Below, piece by piece: positions 35,052 to 47,237 of a DNA stretch of 64,000 nucleotides. Made by a program: the position numbers and the translations under genes. Positions within the stretch are counted from its first letter, which is position 1, and every line of letters starts with the position of its first letter. The notes under the pieces are model-generated. The model saw nothing but the letters and a program-made list of their open reading frames with translations. It was not told where the DNA came from and ran no database searches. Where the stretch lies: the NCBI RefSeq assembly GCF_021869535.1, contig NW_026262690.1:93215995-93279994 (forward strand). Reading direction: 5' to 3'. The stretch is from Mytilus californianus. Its lineage: Eukaryota > Mollusca > Bivalvia > Mytilida > Mytilidae.

Positions 35052-36290
35052 TCAATTCAATCTACACTTTCTTAATAGTTTTTTACTTTCTTTTCTAAAT
35101 GTGTTGTTCATCAGGCTATATATGATCGGATTGATAAAATTGCTGATAAAATAAGACCTTACACACAAATTGTAAATAATTTCATCGGGTCCTGAATTCA
35201 TGTCTACAAATGCAACTTTAGAAAAACGTAAAATATTTACAACAAGATATGGAACAAAGCTAACCAAAAAAGCTATAAAAACTGCCAAAAATATATATGT
35301 AGTTCTCAGATATCTCCTTGAAGATTTCCGTCTTCGCTTTACTGTACCGCCATTGCTTGATACGTTGTTACTATCATCTCCTTTTCCTGGTTCGCTCTCT
35401 GCCCGGAAGTAGTATACTATATGTTCCTTTAACTGACTGAAACTACTAGATTTACGTACTTTATTTTTGTGAAATTTACTGTCGTCATCAGAAAATGTTG
35501 TAGATTCTTCCTCGCTGACTAAAGATTTTATTCTATCATTGTTTATTCTGCTGCCGACAAACATAGTCCGCCGTCGGTTAATCTCACGCCCTATCAGCAC
35601 GTACAACGTCACGAAAATGGCAAACGTTATAGTAAATGCTCCAATTAATGTGCCGTAATAAATAAGGGGCCATGGCTTTCCTTTCATTGTGTCTGAAGTT
35701 GAACACTCTTGTCCATACAAATTTGGCACAGAGGTCAAGGCATTTCTTAAACCGTATATAACTAGTGCTGGCCACGAAAAAACTGCTCCAATGAAAAATG
35801 AAAATAGACATAGTTTCTGAACTTTAGCCATTGGAAAACTTTTTAAAGGCTTACACACTTTATAGTATCTGTCAAAAGCTACGCAAATGAGTATGATGCA
35901 AGATGAGATTATCGTAAAGCTTAAAACAAATCTCAAAAATTTGCATGCAGCTGCAGATGGGAACACAAATGGTTGAAACAGATCGGCCAGTTCCGATGGC
36001 ATCCCAATGGAACATGACACTAGATCGAGTATAGCCAAATATAGTATGAAATAATGAGACGGAGCTCGCTTGATTTTGAATATATAAACAATGCAAACTA
36101 TAGTATTTCCAATAATTCCTATTATCATCATTAAAAAGACTAGAATAATAACCGGAAGCAACACAACAACTTTTCCATCGTTCAGTCGACGCAGCAAGTC
36201 CGTTGTGTCCAAATTGGAATAGTTTTCACTGTGATTGCTGTTGTAAGGCATGACTGTTATAGTCCTATTTTGAGTAAAACTGTAATTCAT
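35052..36290 (-). CDS. Class A (rhodopsin-like) G-protein-coupled receptor, intronless CDS
   Basis: A plasma-membrane receptor that should couple an extracellular ligand, probably a peptide or other small messenger, to heterotrimeric G proteins. The 412-aa frame is complete. The N-terminus (1-40) has four N-glycosylation sequons (N2, N8, N19, N23). Seven hydrophobic helices carry the class A landmarks: GN at 61-62, LAILD with D89, C116 before helix 3, DRY at 140-142, W173 in helix 4, C196 in extracellular loop 2 (likely disulfide to C116), P347 in helix 6 and NPIIY at 387-391. Intracellular loop 3 is long (about 236-328), rich in Ser and Arg, and ends in RRRKSSRR, a likely phosphorylation and regulation segment. 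The short tail has C409 as a possible lipidation site. Position 6.48, normally Trp, is Phe345. The first ATG is used because the sequons and helix 1 follow it directly. Minus-strand AATAAA motifs lie about 110 bp after the stop. The ligand cannot be named from sequence alone; family membership is near certain. Confidence 0.95.
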   Translation of the reverse strand: MNYSFTQNRTITVMPYNSNHSENYSNLDTTDLLRRLNDGKVVVLLPVIILVFLMMIIGIIGNTIVCIVYIFKIKRAPSHYFILYLAILDLVSCSIGMPSELADLFQPFVFPSAAACKFLRFVLSFTIISSCIILICVAFDRYYKVCKPLKSFPMAKVQKLCLFSFFIGAVFSWPALVIYGLRNALTSVPNLYGQECSTSDTMKGKPWPLIYYGTLIGAFTITFAIFVTLYVLIGREINRRRTMFVGSRINNDRIKSLVSEEESTTFSDDDSKFHKNKVRKSSSFSQLKEHIVYYFRAESEPGKGDDSNNVSSNGGTVKRRRKSSRRYLRTTYIFLAVFIAFLVSFVPYLVVNILRFSKVAFVDMNSGPDEIIYNLCVRSYFISNFINPIIYSLMNNTFRKESKKLLRKCRLN

Positions 36291-36353
36291 TTTTCTATAT
36301 TCCTCTGTTTCTATTGATTCTATTCATGTTATATTTCCTTTAACAAGCAAGAC
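36291..36353 (-). other. Probable 5'UTR segment of the GPCR transcript with an upstream 3' splice site
   Basis: Reading the minus strand toward the receptor start, a pyrimidine-rich stretch ending in TTTTGCAG (plus positions 36354-36361) is a good splice acceptor. The 63 bases from 36353 down to the ATG would then be the untranslated start of the coding exon. An intron in the 5'UTR with an intronless coding region is common for animal class A receptors. The upstream exon was not identified. Confidence 0.4.
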
Positions 36354-36361
36354 CTGCAAAA

Positions 36362-37439
36362 GAGGGAAGTTTTAGATACACGTCCCGTGACAAAGTGACA
36401 TATTTATCATTCTTAAGATTAGTACAAACAGTTTAACTTCCTATATTCATTTAACACGGTAAGAGAGTCGTGTTTTCTTAACAAAGATATACTGATATAA
36501 TATGACCGAGTATCCAGTTCCTTAAATTTACAAGAAAATGATGATATAGTGATAACATTTCACCTTTTGCTACAATAAGTTTTCTGAGTAAATTGTAAAA
36601 CGTTAAATAGCGCACGTCAGAAATTTTTCAAGTGCAATCACCGGTTTAAAATCCACTAAACTGTTTGGATGCCCTGTATATATAAGTCAGTGTTTGATTT
36701 TGAATTCTAAATCAATATTGATTTTTAATCGATTGCATGAATCTTCTATTATTCTCTCATGTGTTAAATGTTTTCTCAAACGTCAAATAGCAACGTCATA
36801 GCAGATTACTAATGTCAACAGATAAATAAAAGGTGAAGATATATATCTGCTTGACCACTGTTCGCATATCGACATGGGTACCAAAAAGAAATAAATAATA
36901 TTAATATTAAATCTAATAAAAATATATTCATTTAAAATGCTAACTCAATTGAAAGTTTTCTAATTTTCATTCAGTACATATTTCAAAACAAACTACAAAA
37001 TTGTATATCCATAAAATCATTAAACCGTTCGTTTGTCAAACTACTGTATACGATTTTGTATTGTAAAATAACTTAGTTTAACCCATTTCATTAACGATAG
37101 TAGTATTGAAGATTTTAGAAGTCTTGAAAACATTTTTTTAAAAGTAAAAAGCCCATAGTAAAGCAAAATTTTGTATTCTTAAAATACAGACAACAAGCTA
37201 AGAAAAATGTCTGTAATATATATTTAAAGCTTCACAAATTATATGATTTTTTTGTGAACCTCCTGGTTGTTCAGACATCGGTTTTAGTTTGTTACCCGGA
37301 TTTGTTTTTGCTTAATCGAAATATGACTATTGAACAGCGGTATACTACTGTTGCCTTTATTTAGACGTCACAGTTGTACGCTTTATTTTAAAAAGTGGGA
37401 AAAAAATGAACATTTTTAGTTATTTTTTAAATATTGTTG
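36362..37439. other. Upstream region of the GPCR gene, no features recognised
   Basis: This should contain the promoter or the first intron of the receptor, but no TATA-like core, exon or repeat stands out in such AT-rich sequence. Confidence 0.4.
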
Positions 37440-38060
37440 TAGTTCATGGATAAATCAGTCCACACCAACAAAAAACGGGGTTAAAATCATGTGCTTCTAA
37501 AGGATAATCAGTTCCTGTTCAACTAGTTCTATGCACCCGTCGTTTTGTTCATGTCAAGTTTTATCTGATCGATTGAATTTCAAAAATGTCACAATTGAAC
37601 AAAATAGAATGGAATTGTGGCTACGACAACTGCAACACATATGTGACATAGATATTCCATAAATGGCGTCCGTAAACGCTTTAAGGGAAGACTTCATCTG
37701 TACCATTTGAAACCCTTGTTTCTACGTGTATATCCTCCGTGTAATCTGCAATCCTCTATCAAGGAAGCTATGATAGCAAACTAAAGACCTGGAATATCGT
37801 GAAAACGTGGCGAAAAACACATCACACGCAGTGGCTGCTTAAATGTCAAGTAAAAAAAAAATTCAAAATGCGAATCTTTCAATCATATCTTTCGTTCTAA
37901 AGTTAATCTCTCAACCGAATATCATTGTCAATTTTGTAGATGTAAGTCAAGAAATGAAGCAGATAAACTATGTCTGCGATATCCTTTATTCCCCATTCAA
38001 TTGGATAGATGGGATCAATTAAGGCGACAGTAGTTTATCTATGTTTATATCTCGTATATC
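37440..38060 (-). pseudogene. Decayed PLE copy (RT C-terminal part plus tail)
   Basis: Around 37880-37990 the minus strand reads LDLHL-like and IDNDIRL blocks followed by ERYD for YDKR, in broken frames. The plus-strand words ACGGGGTTAAAATCATGTGC and GGATAATCAGTTCCTG at 37475-37520 are family D tail. No usable frame remains. Confidence 0.5.
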
Positions 38061-39734
38061 AAATAGGAAGAGACAAATCGAGTTAAAAAAAACCTGAGGG
38101 AATCGCATGAACTCCAAAAGCAGCGAGACTGGGATCGTCGACATGGTAAGCAAATCCTGCTATACATAGTCACCAAACTTTGATTAATGCGTTTATTTAA
38201 TGTTTGGCTGTTCTTATTGATTCAATGAATTAAATCTTTGCATATCAATTAACACCTTAAATCATGGCAACTTTTTTAAATGCTAGATAACTTTCTAAAA
38301 TTTCAAAATGATTTCTTACCTATGTCATTAACTTGGTAATAATACAGAGTCCATGTTTGAATGTGTTTTAACTTTCCAGACCACGTGTTGGTGAAATATA
38401 ATGGAACCTGTCCTTAGTCTCAAATCCGCAATCAACTAATCCGAAAATGTTAGTCTTCTTTAAATAATTATTCTGTCCTTGTATTCATTAACATTTAAAC
38501 CGTTAAATCCTTTAACAAGATTTAGGCTTTAGAACTTACAATTGTGATCAAATATTAGTTAAAATATTACTTAACACTCAATTATGATTCAAAGAAAATT
38601 ACCGGTCAAGTATTAATAATATTTCATTTAATGATCTGGGTCGTCTATATCAGATGTAACATCTTAATAACCACTTATACAAGTGTCCCATCGTGTCATA
38701 AGACATGACAATATCTTAAACAGTTAAACAAGTAGAAATTTATGAAAATTGACATGATAAAGGTCACATATAGGTGGGCGATGTACCAGTTTAACTACAT
38801 GTATATATTCCCATAGAATTGTCAATTGAGATGGGTTAATTTCCATACCCCCTTTTTTAATACATCGCATATAAAACTATTTTATTGTTATTTCATAAGG
38901 CTGACTGAACACGTTTTCATTGTGAGAATGTTTTCAATTGTTCGGTTTCAGAATAAGTAAATGGTTTCTATGTCTTGTCCTCGTAATTTTGCTATATCAT
39001 GCAATTATATGATAAAAGTTGATATACCCCTGTAAACTTAATCCCTCTCAAGGCAGTACTGAAGGACAATGTGAAAACTAATTGTGTGTCGGCCTTCGTC
39101 TTTAGACAAAGCTTTTAAAAAAGATTTTTGTTAGATTTTTATATATGATTAGACTAGTAACATGTATAATAAATTCAATGTTAGCCACAAACTTACAGAG
39201 GACAGAATATTGCTCTACATTGATCATGTCAAATAAGTCATTTCAAATTAAATAGAACAAAAACAAACAAAAATGATTTTTTTGCTTTTAATCATTTAAC
39301 AGGTTAATTTGAGCACGACACGTCAAATAGGGAATAGGTTCCAAAATGAACAATTATCCGAATTTCTCCAGTGTTAATAAATTGATTTGGATAAATTCTT
39401 TATACTTGAAATGAAACAATATTCATGAAAAATGTGACACATTATCTAAGAATTTAATAGTTTTTAATTAAAGTACTAAAAATTAGTAGTCCACAAAAAA
39501 TTATTAAAACTGACACTTTTCGAGTCCATTTACCTTTTTAATCGGAAAATTAAGAAGGAGCATCATCATTTCTTATTTATTTCGTGCTATGAAACAATAC
39601 AAAACAACAACAATATATCCTTCTATGTATATTTACCTTTGGTGATTGAAGATAAGGTCTCTGTTGGGTATTGTTGTTTTAATTATACATTAAAATGTGC
39701 TAAAGATTCAATACACTTTTTACCGGGGCGCTTA
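38061..39734. other. AT-rich non-coding stretch
   Basis: Near 38100 single-arm words of the 4.7-kb fold-back are present (AACTCCAAAAGCAGCGAGAC). The remainder shows nothing. Confidence 0.45.
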
Positions 39735-40904
39735 GGGGACGACCATTTGATATTCTGGAGGGGGGGGGGGGGGGGGGGGGCAGGAGGATTTTGAAAATAA
39801 ATAACTCAGCCTTGATAATCACAAAAATAAATGGTTTGTTCTGTGGTAGTTTGAAAATAAATAACCTGACTTGCAATGTATTAAAAATAAATAACTCGGC
39901 AGGTCTATTTGAGAGCATGAGATTGCACCAGATTCTTCATAAAATTCAACTTTTTTTTCAAAAAAAATCGGGAATCACTTCCCAAATCTTTGATTAATAA
40001 AAGTATAAATATTATTTAAAAAACTTGAAATGTCTGAAAAATGGGTTTCATTTAACTTGAGGTATATTGTCTCAGGAACACTTAACTCACTTTTATTACA
40101 TATGGCAGTAACTACATTCAGGCAAATGCCTCATGTAGGAAATTTCAAAACCAAAAGCTTGTCTTCATATCAAATTGTTTTCACGGCAAGTGTCTTGTAA
40201 GAAGCAAGTTCTGTTCTCCCTCAGACGTAGCTCCTGTTTTTTGGGGATCAATGTTTCTTATTTATTTGTCTTTTGTTCATTGATTGCCCTTCTGTATTCT
40301 GTTAGTGTTGCATTCCTTTTGTAATTTAGTAATTTTGTTATTAACTTGATCAAGAGTTTAAAAAAAAACAGCAGCCACATACTTAACTATGTGAATTAAA
40401 TTTTTGCTTTATATTTGTCTTTTGATGTTGTTCCTAAAAACTTAAGTCTTACACTGAATCTATACATGTTGCTTTGAGACCAAAATATTGTCAAAAAATG
40501 ATTAAAACAGAACTTTCATTTTCAGATTAAGAAAGGGTATGGGAAACACATTTTGCATCATTAGTTCTATAGCAACATGGGGCCTTCAGCGGCTCCAAAA
40601 CCCTTCAAATTTTTTTCAGAATGATTAATTCTGATTAAATGGTACATAATGATTGGACTATTCATGTATTATTTATAATAAAAAATGAATTTAAAAATTG
40701 TATGTTTTCAAATATTATAAATATAGTTGTGAAAATAAATAATCAGTCCCTTGCTTTAATGAAAATGAAAAATCTTGCTTCAACAGTGCAGAAAATAGAT
40801 AATCTGTCCTCTTAGTTTACAAAAATAAATAACCGATCAAAAACAAATCCTCCTGCCCCCCCCCCCCCCCCCCCCCCCCCCCAGAATATCAAATGGTCGT
40901 CCCC
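39735..40904. mobile_element. 1.17-kb inverted-repeat element with long G/C tracts in its ends (PIF/Harbinger-like MITE)
   Basis: Both ends begin GGGGACGACCATTTGATATT then CTGG, followed by a homopolymer (21 G at 39760-39780; 27 C at 40856-40882) and CAGGAGGATTT. The flanks repeat TTA on each side, which with the GGG-type end fits a PIF/Harbinger target duplication. The interior carries several AAAATAAATAA words near each end, all in one orientation. No transposase is seen. The 72-codon and 68-codon frames across the ends are translations of these repeats. Confidence 0.85.
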
Positions 40905-42404
40905 TTATGTTTATCCTATGAGAAATACACATCGTTGAAATAAATACGTAAACAGCTTTAAAATATGTAATTAAAGATAGAACTTATTGTTAACATAAGC
41001 ATTATTAGCAAATATTGAAAACAATAGCTCCTTCTGTTTGTTTGTATTATCACGCATGGAAAATCACCTTATATTGTGGTTAAAGTCCATGTAAACGGAG
41101 ATAAATAATAAGAAGGTATTTAGATTAAATAACTTCCTGTATACCTTTACATACAGGTAAAAATTACGTTATAGTTTGTACATATATACATGTACATATT
41201 TCAAAATAATAATATCCTACCTTTAAATTCCAATTATAAGAAAAATTGTCTTGTCGACATTCGTATATTGATACGTGTCTCTCCGAAGAATTTTCTTTTA
41301 AAAATGAAATCCGAATACAAAACATCTATCTAACAGGAAACTTCTTGTCCTGGCTTGAATCCAATTTCACATTATATCGTATATCGTTTGAATGGTGGTT
41401 GGAAGAGCGTAATTGCCGTCACTTAAATATCACGACCATCTAGATAATGTTAAATATTAAAAAAACAATAAATTACTGTAATGTACTACATCCGGACGAG
41501 TAACATTTAGTTCAATGCACACATGTCCGGTCAACTTTGAATATGATGACCTTTAGTCAGATTTAAAATTCAGACGTTAAGATAAATACCAAAATTATTT
41601 TATAGAGATTAATCGTATTCAACGTTCAAAATCCTTAAAAGCTATTTACAGATATATGTACGCATATAGTATTTAAATATATCTGATTTTGATCTAGCCA
41701 CTTATCTAACACCGATGCAATTAATGAAACGTTTTTTATATTCAAATAAGTTACAAAACCAGGCAATTAAAATTTACTATGATAGTTTTTCACACTAAAT
41801 ATACATTCAGCCTTTCTTGACGACAACAAACAAATAAAAATATTTATCATTTTATACAACAAACTACCCAACTACACCCAAACATCTGATATATCTTCCG
41901 GTGCATCTGATTTCATCTGCAGTTTTTAGTGAGGTTCATGTTCCTCAAGTTTGAGTAAATTTACTATGCAAGGTTTTATAACTATCATTTGCATTGTTTT
42001 CCTTTTCGTTATTTTCCATTTAGTCATGGTGTTTTGTCAATCTTCGATTCTTTGACTTTTTTATAGCCCATTGAAATATTCTTGTATGAAATTCTTAATC
42101 AAATGTTTCTAACGTTCCTGACAGAGTATGACTCGTCATTGTATTGACTTTTGCCATTTCAACAATGTTTAATTCAGAAACAAATATCCATTTCCGTAAA
42201 CGAAAAATAAGTTTAAAAACTTTTCTTTAGATATAACTTTAATTATTAATAAGCTGTCGACATCTTTATTACTTTTTAAATGAAAATTCGAATTTTAACT
42301 TAAAATGGACATCGGAACGTCTTTTTTTTTACATGGGAGAAAAGGATTTATGTCAAAAGGGTATCTGCTGGAAAAAAGTAATTTTCAGTAACGTATAAGA
42401 TAAG
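40905..42404. other. AT-rich non-coding stretch
   Basis: Only a 65-codon frame at 41246-41443 with no motif. No family repeat recognised. Confidence 0.45.
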
Positions 42405-42589
42405 GAGAAGATATAAAAAAAACAGATGTCAAAGATACACAGACAACACCATAATCTAAAGAAAAACAAAACCAAACAAACAAACAAACAACAGTTAACA
42501 ATGCATTGCACAGAAAAGTAAATATTGAGCAACTCAGGTGATCTGAAAGGGTTCGCAGTTTCTGCTCAACCAGTAATAGCCGTCGTTTT
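42405..42589 (-). repeat. PLE 3' tail (family D), partial
   Basis: Degenerate words of family D are visible: AAGATACACAGACAACACCA, TTGAGCAACTCAGGTGATCT and GAAAGGGTTCGCAG. The middle is altered by a (CAAA)n expansion near 42470-42490. Confidence 0.55.
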
Positions 42590-43450
42590 GATCATAAAAC
42601 ATCCGGCGGGAGAATGGTTATGTTATAAATGAAGAAAATAGACTGGATTGTGGCTACGACAGGTAGAACTGAAACATATCCGTTGTCAAGTTTGGCACAG
42701 AAATTGAATAACGTTCAAGCAAATCAATTTTGTCTGTAAAACATTTGAAAAAAGTATTATAAAAATACCGAGCTACAAGGTAAATTCAAAAAGAGGGGAG
42801 TCCATAAGACCGGACACAATCAAACACTCGACTATATCAACTAATGAAACGAATAAAAACAACTGTAATATTCCGTACTTGAAAGGATGAGTTAAACCTT
42901 TATCCTTACGAATCCTTGTATTAAAAGTTTCGTTGTACGTAGCAAACCCTGTATCAAGGAAATCATAATAGGAAACGCAAGCCCAGGAATATCCTATCAG
43001 CTAGGAGATATATACTCCATATGCAGGTACTATTGGAGTTTTGTTACACACAAATGATAAATTAACAATGGGAAAATCTTTGTTCTAAAGAGTAAGTTTT
43101 TAATTTCGATATGAAGCAGATGGTGTAAGAAAGATACGAGACAGGCGACGTAAGTAAAGGTATGGAGCAGACGACCTAAGTCAAGATATGTATCGGTGGT
43201 ATCCTTTATTTCAAGTTGATGTGATATATGCGATCAATGTAGTCACCAAACTTATAAATTATCATTATTCAGAGAGAGGACATCAATTAAATAACGGATC
43301 GTGAAGTTAATGAAAATGATAACTTTTTGGGGTTTTTCTTTAGACGCCCCATGTATGATAATGATAAAAGCATTTTAGTCAAATGCAATACAACTTATGA
43401 AGTTTAGCACCGTATGAATAAAAGAACAAGTCGACTAGAAGAGTAACACA
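42590..43450 (-). pseudogene. Decayed PLE reverse transcriptase copy
   Basis: Minus-strand reading around 43000-43090 gives DFPIVNLSFVCNKTP and AYGVYIS, and the region near 43200-43260 corresponds to the ELEIK...SYLDL block. Many stops. The family D tail follows at 42405-42589, which fixes the orientation. Confidence 0.6.
42765..42900 (-). repeat. Family E-like tail fragment within the PLE relic region
   Basis: ATACCGAGCTACAAGGTAAA, TCAAACACTCGACTATATCA and ATATTCCGTACTTG are reverse-complement words of family E. It interrupts the decayed PLE copy at 42.6-43.4 kb. Confidence 0.45.
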
Positions 43451-43512
43451 GATGGAAATCTTGTATCAAGTATAGAGAAGCATTATATTTCTATTCTTTG
43501 CAAGAGGAGAGG

Positions 43513-43546
43513 AATATAGATATATAGATATAGATAGATAGATAAA
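43513..43546. repeat. (ATAG)n-type simple repeat
   Basis: AATATAGATATATAGATATA followed by GATAGATAGATAAA; low-complexity tract with no other signal. Confidence 0.85.
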
Positions 43547-43842
43547 CTCATCATAGATATCAGGCTTAAACGTTTTGGCGCCAAGTAGTAGAAAGTACTC
43601 GAACTTTTCTTTGGAGTTGTTGTTTATGTGCATATTGGATTCACACCTATCCTGGTGTAGTAAATTTGAAAGTTACTCTGAAGTTGGGGTTTGATCGCTG
43701 GTAAAACGATGTTAATAATTTGAAAAGAGGTTTCGTAGAACATTTGACAGAGTTAGATATTAGTTTTGAGTATCAATAAGAGTGAAGAAAGATCCAGTTC
43801 ATTTTCTTATGATTGGAATTTTAAAGGAACATAAACATACCT

Positions 43843-44058
43843 CGTTTCTCGTTTTTTATATAGATTAGACCGTTGGTTTTCCTGTTTGGTTTTACACTAG
43901 TCATTTTGGGGGCCCTTTATAGCTTGCTGTTCGGTGTGAGCCAAGGCTCCATGTTGAAGGCCGTACTTTGACCTATAATGGTTTACTTTGACAAATTGTG
44001 ACTTGGATGGAGAGATTTCTTGTTGGCACTTATACCACATCTTCTTATATCTATATAT
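43843..44058 (+). repeat. Repeat B, 5'-truncated
   Basis: Begins at CTCGTTTCTCGTTTTTTATA and runs through GGTGTGAGCCAAGGCTCCAT to TTATACCACATCTTCTTATA. It closely resembles the copies at 45.3 and 48.1 kb. Confidence 0.8.
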
Positions 44059-44454
44059 TATGTGTCGTTGAAGTTAATGCAGGTTTGTCAATGCCTAATT
44101 CCCTTATCAAGCAGTTTATATAATGTTATTTACACAAAAAAAGTATCGTTTTGGCCATCTGTAGGGACAATACCATATTTTTCTTGGTGGTAAGACATGT
44201 ATTAAGCAAAATTAAGTATCTGAAGAAAGATCGAGGATGGATATTCATAGAGACATTAAGGTGTTTATTTCTGATTCCTATCGACAACCTCACACTTTAA
44301 TACATTCGAAAGAGTATATGCAATATTTATTTTACGTTTTGTTCATTGTCTGACATAAACCTTGACAATCTATAAAATCAGTATGTCTAACGATTTTTTA
44401 TCACATTATTTATTTATCATCATTATTTTCGTTTTTTTTTTCTTTAAAATTTTA

Positions 44455-44692
44455 GCTTACACACTATTTTTAGTAGGATCTGCTTACCCTTCTGAGACAC
44501 CTGCGATCACCACCAGTTTTTGGTGGAGTTTGTGTTGCTCTGTCTTTAGTTTTCTATGTTGTGTTTTGTATGGTATTGTTTGTCTTTTGGTCGTTTCTCG
44601 TTTTTTCCGTTGCCATGACGTTGTCAGTATGTTTAGACTTATGAGTTTGAACGTCCCTTTGGTATATCTTTCGCCTCTCTTTTAGAAAGGTG
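44455..44692 (+). repeat. PLE 3' tail (family D), full length of the tail
   Basis: AGGATCTGCTTACCCTTCTG, ACCAGTTTTTGGTGGAGTTT, TTTAGTTTTCTATGTTGTG, GTTGCCATGACGTTGTCAGT and TATATCTTTCGCCTCTCTTT occur in order. The 107-codon frame at 44362-44685 is a read-through of this repeat. Confidence 0.8.
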
Positions 44693-45084
44693 TTATTGTT
44701 ATAGTGTTTATGTTATCAGTTATAACTAGTCCAACCGGATAATATATGAATTGTTAGTCTACGCACAATATTGAGATTCTGCAACACGTGTTTGCAACTA
44801 AAAAAATTTAGTCGCAAATGGAGTGTTAACAATTATAGGTATCAAAGATGATTGGAACATATTCGTCTTTACATTAGGGAGGTTGTTTAGAATCGATCTA
44901 ATTATGATAAAGGCTAAACACTGCAATAAGACCTTTGTTAGCAAGTTAAATAAATTTTAGAAAATAGCGATTCTTCTAGTCATCTTTTCATACAAATTGG
45001 TTGGAAAAGTTTGTGATTGACAATATCTTAGAAGATAACTGTAAATTTGCATTGATTTTGGGGATTTGTAACAGGGATTTCCAA

Positions 45085-45175
45085 CATAATGTGTACAGAC
45101 GTTTTCAGTTTTTCTTGGACTTATAAGTTGAATGGAATTCCCTTTGCTATTTTCCGCCTTTCTTCTGTATAGCTA
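45085..45175 (+). repeat. Family D tail fragment
   Basis: GGACTTATAAGTTGAATGGA, CCCTTTGCTATTTTCCGCC and TTTCTTCTGT resemble the last 90 bases of family D, strongly diverged. Confidence 0.4.
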
Positions 45176-45349
45176 ATCAAGTTTCTAAAGGGAAATGATT
45201 ATAGTTTCGAGCGAAAAGATGTATACTCATATGTCCTTTGATTGAGTTAAGCTATTTCAGTTGATATTTTATAGTGTGTCTTTCTATGTTGTGATGTTAC
45301 ACTATTGTTTCATAAAAAGGGTGAAGGTTTGGTACCATTAAAACGTTTA

Positions 45350-45652
45350 AACCCGCTGCATTTGTTTGCACCTGTCCTAAGTCAGGAATCTGATGTTCAG
45401 TAGTTGTCGTTTGTTGATGTGGTTCATAAGTGTTTCTCGTTTCTCGTTTTTTATATAGATTAGACCGTTGGTTTTCCCGTTTGAATGGTTTTACACTAGT
45501 AATTTTTGGGGTCCTTTATAGCTTACTGTTCGGCGTGAGCCAAGGCTCCGTGTTGAAGACCGTACTGTGACCTGTAATGGTTTACTTTTATAAATTTTGA
45601 CTTGGATGGATAGTTGTCTCATTGGCACTCATACCACATCTTCTTATATCTA
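45350..45652 (+). repeat. Repeat B, near full length
   Basis: CACCTGTCCTAAGTCAGGAA, TGATGTTCAGTAGTTGTCGT, GGCGTGAGCCAAGGCTCCGT, TTGAAGACCGTACTGTGACC and GGCACTCATACCACATCTTC. The left end carries the AAACCCGCTGCATTTG form of the proximal module. Confidence 0.85.
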
Positions 45653-46837
45653 TCAACATATTATTTAAGGAAGTAGTATACAACAAAGTATAACAGTAAA
45701 AGTAGAAGTACACAAAAACAACAAGTGTCATTCATGATAGCTTACATGGTTGTTTAAATTATTTTTTTCTATGGAAAATGTGTGTGCGATACTGTTTTTA
45801 ATAAGTTTGAAATGTCAATACATTGTCAAAATATGTTAGAAACTTGAGGCCGTCAGAATGTCTTTGTCTTTTTTATCCTTGACATTTATAGTCATGCATA
45901 TGGTAGTACGGGAATTGTATATCCTGCGCAGTGCTTTGGTGCTTTTTTCTGAGCTGAATTTTCTTTTATTGTTTGGCTGAAATTCTGAAATCCGTTTTAT
46001 TGTATTTATCTCCTTCCTTTTGGGACAGTTAATTTCCTTTCCAATTCATTTAAAAACTTTATGATAGTCAATAGTGTTATTTTACACCCCAGTTCTATTG
46101 TTATACTTCATAGTTTCTATTTCTGAAACAAGTGTAAATTGAATAGATCTATTGTTACGAATAACAATGGATTTTGACCACAGGGTGTGACGAGCGGGGT
46201 TTTCTGGATACCCCTGCTTCCAGGGGCTTTTCTAGGATATTTGAAAGAGGGGGCGTAGAATCAAATCTTTCGTATGGGGTATGAATCGTGGGTCTATATG
46301 CTAAAGGTCTTGAGTTCGATTCCCAGCATAGACACTGGATTTTTCTACATAAATTTTGATAGTTAGTCTTTTCCGTATAAATATTTCTAAGTTTTATTGT
46401 GGATTTGACATTCCCGCCAATTATGCTATGTTTTCCTTGTTAGTCATCCCGGAATTGGACCTGGGAAGTCACATTTCCATTTCCTAGAATTGCTAGCGTC
46501 GATATGTTGATAGAAAGAAGATAAACTAAGTCTTGGTCCAATATGTACAAAGAAAAACAATATTATTTCTATGCAAGACAACGGACAAATTGAAATAGAA
46601 GACATGGAAGCGAATTGTAAAATTTAATTGCATAGTGTGTTCCAACTATATATAGCATTATTTACACCCTGCATAATTCTGGAAAATGAAAATAACACAT
46701 TATGAAATGCTGTGTACGAAGTTCGTAAACAAACTGAAACATGTATCAATAAAAATGGAATAAATCACTCATATAGGACAATGAAAAGAGCAATACATAT
46801 CTAGATGTATGGAGTTGTAAAAAAGTTGACGGAAAAG

Positions 46838-46912
46838 ACATCATCTTGGTCCATTGGTCTCTGGTGATATTTATGTCATTGGCAATAATACCAAATCTCC
46901 GTTTTTTATACT
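46838..46912 (+). repeat. Repeat A relic, 3' end
   Basis: GTCCATTGGTCTCTGGTGAT, TTATGTCATTGGCAATAATA and CCAAATCTCCGTTTTTTATA are diverged repeat A terminal words. Confidence 0.5.
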
Positions 46913-47237
46913 GTTAAAAGTTAAAAAAAAAAATGAAAACAACACGTTATAAATTTCATGCGTCCGTAGTAACTGGCGACGGGATAACCCATGAGAAAAA
47001 CACACTTTCAAATTTGTTAAGTTAATGTATAAAGAAACAAACAGGAGTGTGTAGACTGATCACGAAGCAAGAAAAGGAAAACGTTAAAGAAAAAGATCAT
47101 CAATATTGTCGGTTGCATTTTCTATAAATGATGAATTTTATATAACATCCTGGAATACTCTAACGTTTCGATACCTAACACTTTGTAATTGTAATGTGAA
47201 ATGGATGGTGTACTAGAAAACATATATATATTTTTTT

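Noticed and set aside
39700-39997. Frames with repeated LFIFK / KINN words and a proline run
   Set aside because: Produced by the AAAATAAATAA subterminal words and the G/C tract of the inverted-repeat element.
44362-44685. 107-codon plus-strand frame with a hydrophobic N-terminus
   Set aside because: From 44455 it is a translation of the family D tail; similar chance proteins arise from every plus-oriented copy.
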